64,000 bases of DNA from Terrisporobacter mayombei (GCF_020748465.1 NZ_JAHZMP010000002.1:186001-250000); one strand, 5' to 3'; shown: positions 51,546 through 60,163, numbered from the stretch's first letter. Program-made: numbers and translations. The notes: generated by a model not told the origin, from the sequence alone.

Positions 51546-52088
51546 CTAAATATTTCTTAGCACTATAATAAATCCTTCGAGAATATTATAACTTATTTTG
51601 AAGCCTTCACTTTGGTAAAACTTTAATGCATTATCATTTCCATTTGATACAAAAATAAACAAATCATCAATTGATTCAAGGGAATTTAACCAATCCATAG
51701 ATCTATTAAATAATACCGTACCAATACCAGATTCACGATACCCCTCTTTTATATAAAACTGAGATAAACAACCTACATCACTACTATTAATAGAATCAAA
51801 GTCAAAGAAGTCAACAGGTTTTAGAGTAGCAAATCCACCAGAGTAAGTATTCTTGTGACAGATATTACTGTAAGCATATCCTATAATTTCAGCATCATCT
51901 TTGGCAACAATGATAAAGTTGGCTTTTGCACTCTCAATAGATGGAATCATTCTAGATTCAAAACTCATATTGTCAAACCATTCTGGATGAATATTAGCGC
52001 TAGATTTTTGATAAGCCATTAGCTCATTGCACAAATCTTTAATGCAAATTATATTATTATCAGAAATAATTTCATAATGTATACTCAT
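51546..52088 (-). CDS. GNAT acetyltransferase
   Basis: 180 residues, with ANFIIVAKDDAEIIGYAYSNI (beta strands), CLSQFYIKEGYRESGIGTVLFNRSMDWL (motif A; R-E-S-G-I-G pyrophosphate loop) and FVSNGNDNALKFYQSEGFKI (motif B). Substrate unknown. AAGGAAG precedes the ATG. Divergent from the HxlR gene at 52231. Confidence 0.88.
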   Translation of the reverse strand: MSIHYEIISDNNIICIKDLCNELMAYQKSSANIHPEWFDNMSFESRMIPSIESAKANFIIVAKDDAEIIGYAYSNICHKNTYSGGFATLKPVDFFDFDSINSSDVGCLSQFYIKEGYRESGIGTVLFNRSMDWLNSLESIDDLFIFVSNGNDNALKFYQSEGFKISYNILEGFIIVLRNI

Positions 52089-52230
52089 ATTAATCTTCCT
52101 TTCTAGAAAAAGTTGAAAAAACTTCGTCTAATTCCTTGTTTTTGATATAATTATAGCAGTTAGAACTATTATAACAAGTACGAAATATTTTTTGTTTAAG
52201 TAAGGAAAAACTGAGTAATGGAGTGATATT

Positions 52231-52587
52231 ATGAATAGTAAGAAAGTGTATAAAAGTTGTTTAGATAACTGCCCACTAGCATATGCATTAAACATTATTG
52301 ATGGAAAGTGGAGACTCCCTATAATTTGGGCACTAAATAAAAATAAAATCATGAGATATAATGAGTTAAAAAGAGATATTGATGGAATTACAAATATGAT
52401 GTTAACTCAAACCTCGAAAGAGCTAGAATCATATGGAATTATAGACAGAAAGCAGTATATGGAAATACCACCAAGGGTTGAATACTCCTTGACTGAAAGT
52501 GGACAAGATTTAATTGTAGCTCTTAAAGAATTAGCTAATTGGGGCAAAAACATGCAGAGTAATGATAAATTAAGTGATATGGGCTAA
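52231..52587 (+). CDS. HxlR-family transcriptional regulator
   Basis: 118 residues with the family start CLDNCPLAYALNIIDGKWRLPIIWAL (the Cys-x-x-x-Cys-P near residue 11-15 is typical), MRYNELKRDIDGITNMMLTQTSKELESYGIIDRKQY (winged helix) and PPRVEYSLTESGQDL. Such proteins often sense aldehydes or redox stress. The downstream VOC gene (85 bp on) or the divergent GNAT are likely targets. Confidence 0.9.
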   Translation: MNSKKVYKSCLDNCPLAYALNIIDGKWRLPIIWALNKNKIMRYNELKRDIDGITNMMLTQTSKELESYGIIDRKQYMEIPPRVEYSLTESGQDLIVALKELANWGKNMQSNDKLSDMG

Positions 52588-52672
52588 CAATACGTTTTTT
52601 ATTAAAATTGGTTATATTATATAATATTACTTATAATAATTTTCATTAATAATAAATAAAGGAAGTGTTTTT

Positions 52673-53071
52673 ATGATTAACATACTAGGACAAGTTATGG
52701 TTTATGTAAATAACCAAGATGAAGCAGTAAAATTCTGGACGGAGAAAGTAGGGTTTGCCATAATTTCTGAAGAAGATAATGGAGAAGGTATGAGTTGGAT
52801 TGAGATTGCCCCTCAAAAAAATTCTCAAACAACTATTGTGCTTCATAATAAAGAAGTAATTGCTAAAATGGGAACAGGGATAAACTTAGGAACACCATCT
52901 TTATTATTTTTTACAGAAGATATAGAAGCATTACATGTTAAATTATCTAATAATAATGTTCTTGTAGGAGAAATAATAAATATGCCTTTTGGTAAAACTT
53001 TTAATTTTGCAGACAATGAACAAAATTATTTTGCAGTAGCTGAAAGAAATAAACAGTATTATAAACTGTGA
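52673..53071 (+). CDS. VOC-family (glyoxalase/bleomycin-resistance fold) protein
   Basis: 132 residues: ILGQVMVYVNNQDEAVKFWTEKVGFAIISE (first beta-alpha-beta module), SWIEIAPQ, then LLFFTEDIEALHVKLSNNNVLVGEI and FGKTFNFADNEQNYFAVAE (second module). The usual metal-binding His near residue 5 is not present (GQVMVYV), but the terminal Glu in the F-A-V-A-E strand is kept, so metal binding is uncertain. Co-located with HxlR, suggesting detoxification. Confidence 0.85.
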   Translation: MINILGQVMVYVNNQDEAVKFWTEKVGFAIISEEDNGEGMSWIEIAPQKNSQTTIVLHNKEVIAKMGTGINLGTPSLLFFTEDIEALHVKLSNNNVLVGEIINMPFGKTFNFADNEQNYFAVAERNKQYYKL

Positions 53072-53109
53072 ACTTAAGCACTAAGTAAAAAGGATTATAA
53101 ATATTAGCT

Positions 53110-53147
53110 AAGTATGTATTGATGTAAAGGGCAATACATACTTTTTT
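53110..53147 (+). repeat. Hairpin repeat B copy (terminator)
   Basis: AAGTATGTATT…AATACATACTT followed by TTTTT. Confidence 0.75.
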
Positions 53148-53270
53148 ATTTTATAAATAATGAAATAATTTTTATTTGTATATAAATGTAACAAATTGCA
53201 TTAATATGTCATAAGTTATATTAATAGCTAGAATATTCTAGTTGTTAATATATGACTGAGGAGTGGTATA

Positions 53271-53462
53271 ATGGATTCTTTAAAAAATCAATCAGATAGA
53301 GGCCATGAATATTACAATAAAAAAGGAAGAAGAAGAACAAGTGCCTCTGCTAGCGGATCTAGTGTATCAGGAAGTGGATCCAGCGTATCAGGAAGTGGAT
53401 CTAGTGCATCACAAAGTGCTTCAAGCGCAAGTGATTCACATAGTAGACCATTTAGTGAGTAA
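53271..53462 (+). CDS. Ser-rich repeat peptide, candidate kinase substrate
   Basis: 63 residues: a charged N-terminus (MDSLKNQSDRGHEYYNKKGRRR) followed by a Ser/Gly/Ala region with the 7-residue unit GSSVSGS in tandem (21-bp DNA repeats from about 53352 to 53415); about 22 of the last 40 residues are Ser. GAGGAG precedes the ATG. A kinase gene starts 43 bases after its stop. In spores, CotH-type kinases phosphorylate Ser-rich coat proteins, so a substrate role is an attractive inference. No domain recognised. Confidence 0.65.
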   Translation: MDSLKNQSDRGHEYYNKKGRRRTSASASGSSVSGSGSSVSGSGSSASQSASSASDSHSRPFSE

Positions 53463-53505
53463 TTTATAAGTAGTATGAGAAAAGACCACACTAGGAGGTG
53501 ATAGT

Positions 53506-54228
53506 ATAGACAAATATTATACACCTGGTGAAAAAATAAAAGATTGTACTATTATAAAAATAATAGGAGAAGGTAGGTATGGAATAACCTACCTATGTGA
53601 AAAAAATACAAATGAGAAATATTTAATAAAACAATTGAAAAAAGACATGATGGAAAAAAGTAAAGAAAAATTATTTTATGAAGAGGAAATAATGAAATCT
53701 TTAGATGATAAAAAATTTCCTAAGTTTATAGATAAATTTGATTATGATGACACAAAATTCTATGTTATTGAGTTTGTAGATGGAAAAGATTTTTACGAGT
53801 TATTGTCCTTTGATGAATATGAATTTACTAGGAATGAAATATATGATATTGCAGAAAAAATTTTGAAAATCATAATTACTTTACAAGAAAAAAACATTGT
53901 TCACAGAGATATTAGAATTTCCAATGTAATAATGAACGAAAAAAAAGATTTAGTACTAATTGATTTTGGATTGGCTAGATATATTGACAAGGATAAATAT
54001 AAAAAAGAAATAGATTATTGGTATATGGCAGACTTTCTAATACATCTATATTATTCATCTTATGATGATGAAAATTTAGAATTAGAAAATAAGCCATGGT
54101 ATGAAGAGTTGGATTTGACAAATGATGAATTAATTTTCCTAAAGAAATTAATGGGAATAGAAAAATTATATGAAAATACAGATGAAATAATGAGAGATCT
54201 TTTTATAATTAAAAATTCAAATATCTAG
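53506..54228 (+). CDS. Small Hanks-type protein kinase, apparent ATA start
   Basis: 240 residues if read from ATA 53506. All kinase motifs are present: Gly-rich loop GEGRYGITY (21-29), VAIK-type Lys in YLIKQL (Lys42), helix-C Glu in FYEEEIM, catalytic loop HRDIRISN (133-140) and DFGLARY (153-159). Length is near the minimum for a kinase; no membrane or PASTA part. The first normal start codon (TTG 53635) would remove the Gly-loop and Lys. AGGAGG lies seven bases before the ATA, and there is no ATG, GTG or TTG in frame between. Lies directly after the Ser-rich gene. Confidence 0.75.
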   Translation: MDKYYTPGEKIKDCTIIKIIGEGRYGITYLCEKNTNEKYLIKQLKKDMMEKSKEKLFYEEEIMKSLDDKKFPKFIDKFDYDDTKFYVIEFVDGKDFYELLSFDEYEFTRNEIYDIAEKILKIIITLQEKNIVHRDIRISNVIMNEKKDLVLIDFGLARYIDKDKYKKEIDYWYMADFLIHLYYSSYDDENLELENKPWYEELDLTNDELIFLKKLMGIEKLYENTDEIMRDLFIIKNSNI

Positions 54229-54238
54229 TTAGAGAAAT

Positions 54239-54277
54239 AAACCATATAGCTTTAAATTTTAAAGTTATATGGTTTAT
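54239..54277 (+). terminator. Hairpin after the kinase gene
   Basis: Long stem AAACCATATAGCTTTAAA / TTTAAAGTTATATGGTTT with one G-U pair, no clear T-run. It separates the kinase from the next gene. Confidence 0.6.
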
Positions 54278-54310
54278 TAATAATAATTTATATTAAGGAG
54301 GCGCTTTGTT

Positions 54311-54880
54311 ATAAAAAATGTTGTTAAAATAGTAAGAGTATATGAGGATACATTTAGAGTAAACAAGTACTCCAAAAAGCCATTTAGAGTGATTGGATTA
54401 ATAGATGTAGACATGGAATTTCACTATGGAATAGAAAGAGTTACCTTAGCTTTTTACAGATCTTCAGGTACAAATAACAACAAGGTTAAAGGCTTATGGT
54501 ATCCTATCGTAGGCATAAAAACTAAAGAAGGAGAATTTACGGAATTTAGTGAGTATATAAATTATGTTCTTTCAAATACTACATTAGATGGTACAGGAGT
54601 AAAAGGTTGGCTTGCAAAATCAATATTCTTTGGAAAACAAGATGAGAACTGGAAAACACCAGGTTTTTCAAATACTAAACATTATGAATCACTTTACTAT
54701 ATAGGAAAGACCTTACAACGTCTTTATAATGAGAAACATTATGAATTAATTAAAAGCTTAAATGCTATGGAAGTCAACAGAGTTTTATCACTAACAGAAA
54801 GATATAATGGAAATAACCATACACAAAGAGAAAATTTTGAAAGATTTATTGAAGATATATTTTTGGAATTTAAATATTAG
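54311..54880 (+). CDS. Unrecognised 189-residue protein, apparent ATA start
   Basis: AAGGAGG (54295-54301) is followed after nine bases by ATA; the codons from there (IKNVVKIVRVYEDTFRVNKYSKK…) look coding and lead without a break into the frame that otherwise begins at GTG 54389, which has no ribosome site. The only nearby ATG (54318) is out of frame and stops after four codons. The protein is mixed alpha/beta (VIGLIDVDMEFHYGIERVTLAFYRSS, GLWYPIVGIKTKEGEF, then helices). No family recognised. Its position after the kinase and the same odd start suggest a linked role. Confidence 0.6.
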   Translation: MKNVVKIVRVYEDTFRVNKYSKKPFRVIGLIDVDMEFHYGIERVTLAFYRSSGTNNNKVKGLWYPIVGIKTKEGEFTEFSEYINYVLSNTTLDGTGVKGWLAKSIFFGKQDENWKTPGFSNTKHYESLYYIGKTLQRLYNEKHYELIKSLNAMEVNRVLSLTERYNGNNHTQRENFERFIEDIFLEFKY

Positions 54881-54947
54881 AACTTTAGAGGTTGTAATGT
54901 AGGTAGTTATATAAAAGTAATTAAATATGCAATTTGTAAAGATTATG

Positions 54948-54982
54948 GTATGTATTGATGTAAAAGTTAATACATACTTTTT
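54948..54982 (+). repeat. Hairpin repeat B copy (terminator)
   Basis: GTATGTATT…AATACATAC followed by TTTTTTATTTT. Shares TGATGTAAA in the loop with the 53110 copy. Confidence 0.75.
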
Positions 54983-55169
54983 TATTTTCCAAAGAAAATC
55001 AGTTGAATAATAAAGTATCATTTATATGTAAAATGAAATTAGAATAAATAACTTTGAATGGAATGAAGTGTAATAAATAACAATAAAATACAACAAAGTA
55101 TATTGACAAAGGGCGTATAGTTAAATATAATAAGTTTATAAAATGAATAAGAAAGGATTGATTTTAATG

Positions 55170-55649
55170 GAGGAAAAATTTTATACAGTTGATCAAATTG
55201 CAGAAATATTAGGTATGCACCACAAAACTATAAGAAAATTTATAACAGAAGGTAAACTTAGAGCAAACAAAGTTGGAAAGCAATGGAGAATATCAGGACA
55301 TGATTTAAGTCTTTTTATGGAAGACAATAATGTAAATGTTAGGAATAATAATGAAGCAGAAAATGAAAAAATTGAATTTTCTACAAGTAATAAGAGTATA
55401 AACAACAAAGTTAATAAGATAAATATATCTACTGTTGTAGACATTAATGAAGTAGATATGGATGAATATAAAAGAATATCAAATATGCTTTTAGCAGTAA
55501 TGAACAGCAAAGATTCTAAAATGAGTAACTCAACTATTAATTTAAAACACTATCAAAAAGATAGAGATTTAAAAATAATGCTATGGGGAAACATGGACTT
55601 CACTAAAGAAATGTTGGATTTTATATCTACAATTACAGAAGGCAAATAG
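55170..55649 (+). CDS. Excisionase-type helix-turn-helix protein
   Basis: About 159 residues. N-terminal MerR/Xis-type HTH (FYTVDQIAEILGMHHKTIRKFITEGKLRANKVGKQWRISGHDLSLFME), a variable linker, then a C-terminal part (ILDINEVDMDEYKRIS…, LMLWGNMDFTKEMLDFIS). The start could be ATG 55170 (weak AAAGGA) or the in-frame ATG 55143. An operon with a DUF4180 gene 15 bp downstream is a recurrent pair in clostridia; the HTH protein probably regulates it. Confidence 0.8.
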   Translation, partial: EEKFYTVDQIAEILGMHHKTIRKFITEGKLRANKVGKQWRISGHDLSLFMEDNNVNVRNNNEAENEKIEFSTSNKSINNKVNKINISTVVDINEVDMDEYKRISNMLLAVMNSKDSKMSNSTINLKHYQKDRDLKIMLWGNMDFTKEMLDFISTITEGK

Positions 55650-55664
55650 AAATTAGGTGATGAA

Positions 55665-56021
55665 ATGAATTATAAAATAGTAGAGAACACAAACAAAAAA
55701 TATATAGAAGTAAAACAGCCAATTACCTGTGAGTCTGATGTATTAGATATTATTGGTATATGTATTTCAAATGATATTAGGTTATTGCTGTTTAAAGAAG
55801 AAGCATTTACTGAAGAGTTTATTAATCTTAAGTTAGGCTTAGCAGGTATAGCTTTACAAAAATTTATTAATTATAATATAAAAGTTTCAGCCATAATTGA
55901 AGACAATAAGAAAATTGATGGAAGGTTTGGAGAGTTAATATATGAATTAAACAGATCAAATAATTTTAGAGTTTTTAATAACATTGAAGATGCTGAAAAC
56001 TGGATTTTAAATATTAAGTAG
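55665..56021 (+). CDS. DUF4180 protein
   Basis: 118 residues matching DUF4180: KYIEVKQPITCESDVLDIIGICISNDIRLLLFKEEAFTEEFINLKLGLAGIALQKFINYNIKVSAII, then FGELIYELNRSNNFRVFNNIEDAENWIL. The fold resembles the STAS/alpha-beta type; the function is unknown. AGGTGATG overlaps the ribosome site. Second gene of the HTH-DUF4180 operon. Confidence 0.85.
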   Translation: MNYKIVENTNKKYIEVKQPITCESDVLDIIGICISNDIRLLLFKEEAFTEEFINLKLGLAGIALQKFINYNIKVSAIIEDNKKIDGRFGELIYELNRSNNFRVFNNIEDAENWILNIK

Positions 56022-56119
56022 TAATAGGAATATGTATATAAATTTGAAAGTATGTCTACAATCTAGAAGTACTAAAATTTTCTCTATTCATAGATTACGC
56101 TAAGCACTTATACATTATT

Positions 56120-56157
56120 AAAAAGCCTGGACATCGGATTATCCAGGCTTTTTTTTT
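56120..56157 (+). terminator. Terminator of the HTH-DUF4180 operon
   Basis: AAAAAGCCTGGA…TCCAGGCTTTTTTTTT. Confidence 0.9.
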
Positions 56158-56271
56158 CGTTAAAAAGAAATATAAATTATTTGTAGAATTTTTTATAACG
56201 ATTTATATCTTATAATGAGAACACTCTTTCTATTATTCAATATTATAGTAGTAGAAAGGGGTTGGTTAGAA

Positions 56272-56595
56272 GTGTATTCAGAAAAAAATAATAAGGATAG
56301 AAATGGACAGAATTTACATGATGAATGTAGAAGGTCAATAAGTTTTCACGTTCTATTTACAATGAGAGATGGAAGTGTATTTGATGGGATTATTGAAAGT
56401 GTAGATTCAGATGGTGTTACTGTTTTAGTTGGTGAGGATGTAATGGAGGAAGAACTTGAAAATCCATGTAGTCAACAACGACAATTTGGTAGACCTAGAA
56501 GATTTAGACGTTTTAGACGTAGAGTTTTTCCATTTGGTACTTTACTAGCACTATCATTATTGCCATATCCATATTATCCATTTTTCCCATATTAA
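56272..56595 (+). CDS. Coat-like protein with Sm-like core and Arg/aromatic tail
   Basis: About 107 residues from GTG 56272 (AAGGGG ten bases before); the frame also has an ATG at 56215 but without a site. A central FHVLFTMRDGSVFDGIIESVDSDGVTVLVGEDV segment looks like a short Sm/SH3-like beta barrel. It is followed by an Arg-rich RPRRFRRFRRRVFPFG block and a Leu, Pro, Tyr ending (LLPYPYYPFFPY). Clostridial spore-surface proteins show this layout; the function is inferred only. Confidence 0.6.
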   Translation: MYSEKNNKDRNGQNLHDECRRSISFHVLFTMRDGSVFDGIIESVDSDGVTVLVGEDVMEEELENPCSQQRQFGRPRRFRRFRRRVFPFGTLLALSLLPYPYYPFFPY

Positions 56596-56663
56596 ACAAA
56601 GTATTATATAAACATATTACAAAATTTTTAAAATACAAAACTAGCTTAAATACTAAACACATA

Positions 56664-56696
56664 AAAACCGTATTACTAATAAGTGATACGGTTTTT
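56664..56696. repeat. Hairpin repeat A copy
   Basis: AAAACCGTAT…ATACGGTTTT between convergent genes. Confidence 0.75.
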
Positions 56697-56713
56697 ACTA
56701 TATTTTAATATAT

Positions 56714-57600
56714 TTATTTTTGAACGAGACGAATAATTCTATCATAACTTATATCAGGATTTTCTCGTCCATCTCTATTACTTGTTGTAATATAAATTGA
56801 CCCATCTTTTCCTTGAAATACTTCACGCAAACATCCATATTCATTTTTAAACCATGATTCTACACTTTCCACTATACTTCCATCTTCATTTAAGGAGATA
56901 GAAAGGAGTTGTTGTCCACGAAGTATAGCAACTAATAATTTATATTGCCAAGGGCCTTGGCTTACAAAGGTAATACCAGATGGAGCCCATGTTCTGAGGA
57001 GTATAATATATTTTTTGAATTCCATGCTAAGCCTTGTGGGTTTCTATGGCCAAAGCTATAAATAGATGAATTAGTAAATGGATTATCTTTAGGGATATTA
57101 CAATTTAACTATATTCGAAGTATTTTTGCAGCAGTACTTGAATCTTGAGCTAATGAAGAGTTTCCTGAATCTCATGTTGTTATATATAACTTCTTGTCTG
57201 GGCCTACATTTATCCTGACTCCATTATGGATTTGTCCTCCGGGAATTTTATCCAGAAGAACTTTATCAATGTATGACTTGTTATTGTTTTCAATTAATCT
57301 AACAACACGGTTATAGATTCTATTACTTTCTGAGTATGAATGCATAACATAGAAATAATGATTTTGTGAAAAAACAAAATCTAAAGCAATCCCCATTAGG
57401 CCATCCTATCCCTGACTTATAAATGGAGCTGTAAATGTAATAAGTGGTTGGGGGGGTTTCAATAACTATAATTGACCCAGACCTCTCTGTAAAATAGATA
57501 TTGCCCTTGTCACTTATATCCATAACCTAAGGAACATTTAAATTTTTAGCAATAACCTCAACATTATAAGGCAATTGCCTTGATTTAATTGATTTTAGTA
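56714..57600 (-). pseudogene. PQQ-dependent sugar dehydrogenase-like (GSDH) pseudogene
   Basis: Minus-strand pieces in different frames read in order as a soluble aldose-dehydrogenase-type beta propeller: YNVEVIAKNLNVP-stop-VMDISDKGNIYFTERSGSI, then GIALDFVFSQNHYFYVMHSYSES…IPGGQIHNGVRINVGPDKKLYITT, then WAPSGITFVSQ…LREVFQGKDGSIYITTSNRDGR. A TAG replaces the TGG (Trp) expected after NLNVP, and at least two frameshifts and an internal deletion follow. Clearly dead. Confidence 0.85.
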
Positions 57601-57628
57601 TTGCTAGATAAAAAAAGGGGGACAAAAA

Positions 57629-58306
57629 ATGAAGTTATTATTTCAAGAGGAAGTTAAAGTAAGCCGAGCATTAGTGGCATTTTTATTATTAGTTATAGGA
57701 TTTGCCATATTGATGACCCCAAATATCCCAGTAAGTTTTTTTATTGTTTTATTATCTGGATTAATTGGTTCCTGGTTAGTATTTGGTTTGGACGGAGTAA
57801 AGAAAATATTTTCACGACCTAAAAAAGGAGCAATAAAATATATATTACTAAGCATTGTGGCAGCTTATGCTATAAGTATTAGTACTGGAGCTATTTCAAA
57901 ATTTATATTACATGAAGCACCAGCAACTAATGCAATTAAAGAACAATTTAACGGTAGTATATTAGATAGCTTTGTAATGTTATTTAAAACTATATTTATG
58001 ATTGCAGGTGAAGAAATATTAGTAATATTGCCACTTATAATTTTTATTTCATTATTAGTGCATAAAACAAAAATAAGTCAATCAAAGGCCGTGATAATTT
58101 CTACAATTATAACAGCTATTATATTTGGAGCAATACACTTACCAACATACCAATGGAATATGTTTCAGTGTTTTTTAGTTGTAGCATTAACACGCATACC
58201 ATTTACAATTGTTTCACTTAAATCTGATTCAATTATACCTGGAATGATTGGACACATAGGTTTTGATTGGATAATTTTTGCAGGTATGATTATTTCACAA
58301 TTATAA
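57629..58306 (+). CDS. CPBP-family intramembrane metalloprotease
   Basis: 225 residues, about six to seven transmembrane helices. CPBP (CAAX-protease/Abi) motifs: GEEILVILPLIIF (Glu-Glu, about 131-143), FGAIHLPTYQW (FxxxH, about 172-182) and GHIGFDW (His-x-x-x-Asp, near the end). Usually the first motif is EExxxR; here the Arg is not at its place, so activity is uncertain. Such proteins process prenylated or bacteriocin-type substrates or act in self-immunity. GGGGGA precedes the ATG. Confidence 0.85.
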   Translation: MKLLFQEEVKVSRALVAFLLLVIGFAILMTPNIPVSFFIVLLSGLIGSWLVFGLDGVKKIFSRPKKGAIKYILLSIVAAYAISISTGAISKFILHEAPATNAIKEQFNGSILDSFVMLFKTIFMIAGEEILVILPLIIFISLLVHKTKISQSKAVIISTIITAIIFGAIHLPTYQWNMFQCFLVVALTRIPFTIVSLKSDSIIPGMIGHIGFDWIIFAGMIISQL

Positions 58307-58357
58307 TACAGAAAAATAAGGCTAATTCAGGTGTATTACGCAGAATTATTTTGAAGT

Positions 58358-58480
58358 ATGAGTTATTTGACATTTGCCAAACGAGTGAGCGTATATCCTG
58401 GCGAGGACGTTATTAAATACAGTAATATCAAAGAGAAAATTAAATTAGAAGAAATTAAAAACGAAATTGAACGATCGTAA
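58358..58480 (+). other. 40-codon orphan frame, probable remnant
   Basis: MSYLTFAKRVSVYPGEDVIK… without a clear ribosome site, ending just before a terminator. Looks like the tail of a lost gene. Confidence 0.3.
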
Positions 58481-58491
58481 ATTTTAATATG

Positions 58492-58543
58492 AAAGTGCAT
58501 AAAAATTCCAATATAAAAATGTGGAAATTTATGCACTTTTTAT
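58492..58543 (+). terminator. Terminator
   Basis: AAAGTGCATAAAAATTCCA…TGGAAATTTATGCACTTT followed by TTATG. Confidence 0.8.
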
Positions 58544-58759
58544 GTTGTTTTTTAAAGAAATAATTATTATGAATTACTAGATAGGTAGGTATAATACAGT
58601 TACTAATTTTATTAATAAATATAAGAAAATTAAGGTTAAAAAAGTTGTAGTTATATGTTTATGAATAAAAAAATATTGATTTGCGATTTTTATTTATTGA
58701 TTATCGATAAATAAGGTGGTAATATATAATCATACACTACTTAAGAAAAGAGTAATAAA

Positions 58760-58887
58760 ATGTATTTTTTTCTATAATTGATGAATCTGGAATAATTTCA
58801 ATATTACTATTAATGATTGGATTTGTGTGCATACTATTATTTAACTTTCTTAATAAAGTTATAGAATTAAATAATGCAACTATATAG
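58760..58887 (+). pseudogene. Broken small membrane protein gene
   Basis: ATG 58760 is stopped after five codons at a T-run; a shifted frame from 58774 continues IIDESGIISILLLMIGFVCILLFNFLNKVIELNNATI to a stop. This would be one acidic start plus a single transmembrane helix. A frameshift in the homopolymer is likely. The rest of 58544-59076 shows no gene. Confidence 0.35.
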
Positions 58888-59076
58888 AGATTAATATATT
58901 TATTAAGGACTATGAAAGCTAGATTTTAAATATTACGTAATTATAAGGTAAATTGATGAAATAGTAGATGTTTGTAGCTACTAAATAAAAAATTAAAATA
59001 AATTTTAAAAAATGTCACAAACATTCTGGCTTATTTCGTCGTATATATTATAGGTTGGAATAATAAGGGGGTTTTT

Positions 59077-59346
59077 ATGAAATTTAGGAAATCAATTATA
59101 CTAGTTATTTGTGTATTATCAATTATCTTTATATCCATACTACCATCATATGTAACTGGATTAGAAATATTAAAATATAACCAAAAGAATGGAATACATT
59201 TATATTGGACAAATTTTAATCATAAAGGAAGAGTTACATGGAGGAATAAAAGATTAGTACGGTACTTTGATAGGAGATTTTATCCTCAAAAATTAAGATT
59301 TGCATTTATGAAAGGTAAATGGAGACATGGACAAATACATAATTAA
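59077..59346 (+). CDS. Small secreted basic protein
   Basis: 89 residues: signal peptide (MKFRKSIILVICVLSIIFISILPSYVTG), then a basic, Trp/Tyr/Arg-rich mature part (NHKGRVTWRNKRLVRYFDRRFYPQKLRFAFMKGKWRHG). GGGGG precedes the ATG. No family recognised. A cationic, Trp-rich mature peptide of about 60 residues is compatible with a bacteriocin or a cell-wall-binding protein, but nothing else supports that. Confidence 0.6.
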   Translation: MKFRKSIILVICVLSIIFISILPSYVTGLEILKYNQKNGIHLYWTNFNHKGRVTWRNKRLVRYFDRRFYPQKLRFAFMKGKWRHGQIHN

Positions 59347-59438
59347 ATAATAATACATGAAAAATATAAATAGGTTTTTAAATAAAGTTTAGTTATGAAT
59401 TAATAGACATTAAGTTAATTAGGATTTTATAGATATTA

Positions 59439-59475
59439 AGACGGAGTATGGATATTATATGCTCCGTCTTTTTAT
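59439..59475 (+). terminator. Terminator
   Basis: AAGACGGAG…CTCCGTCTT then TTTATTT. Confidence 0.85.
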
Positions 59476-59505
59476 TTAGAATAGGTTAAATGTAATTAAA
59501 AAATA

Positions 59506-60030
59506 TTATAAATTATAGAATGTCTCAATATATGAAATCATTTGATCGCCTACATTCAAATAATAGTATATATATGTTAAATAATCGGAATAAAAAAGAT
59601 TAGCTGATCCAACTTCGTTGTTTAACATTCCATCAATTAGCACTAACTGTTGATTTAAACTCATCTTATAAGCATCTAATAAAATACTAATTTGTTGAGC
59701 AAATAATAAATCTGGTGGAGAGTTATTATATTTTTTTTCGAACAATTTTATTGAATTCTCCATTGATGATATTTCAGATATATAAAAATTTATTTCCCTT
59801 TTTACTTTACTTAAATTTTCTTTTACTGTAGTTGGAGTTATAGTGATAGTACCTATATTTGCTCTCAATGATTTTATTTCATTAAGAATCCCCAACAATT
59901 CATCTTTTCCTTTTAGATTTTTATACATTGGAGGTACTGATAATTCAGATTGCTCAGCAAAACTTGTATAATTAGTTGTCATAATAAGTGAAATTAATAA
60001 TAGACTCACGAGGATGCATTTTTTATTCAT
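59506..60030 (-). CDS. Secreted helical protein, unknown
   Basis: 174 residues. Signal peptide (MNKKCILVSLLLISLIMTTNYTSFAEQ, cleavage near SFA) and an all-helical mature part with VKREINFYISEISSMENSIKLFEKKY and LLFAQQISILLDAYKMSLNQQLVLIDGML. AAGGAC precedes the ATG. No family recognised. Lies downstream of another secreted helical protein gene on the same strand. Confidence 0.65.
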   Translation of the reverse strand: MNKKCILVSLLLISLIMTTNYTSFAEQSELSVPPMYKNLKGKDELLGILNEIKSLRANIGTITITPTTVKENLSKVKREINFYISEISSMENSIKLFEKKYNNSPPDLLFAQQISILLDAYKMSLNQQLVLIDGMLNNEVGSANLFYSDYLTYIYYYLNVGDQMISYIETFYNL

Positions 60031-60163
60031 TTTTGTGTCCTTTCTAATTTAATAATTTAAGAATAGTTTTTACTGATGTATTAAAGTTTATTCAAATGTA
60101 AGTTGATACAAAAAAATTAAATCTCTTTAATTTGATTAGCAAAAAACTCTAATACGTTAAAAT

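Noticed and set aside
53635..54228. Kinase gene beginning at TTG 53635 as a truncated kinase
   Set aside because: Upstream codons in the same frame encode the Gly-loop and ATP Lys, and the strong ribosome site lies before them; the truncated reading ignores this.
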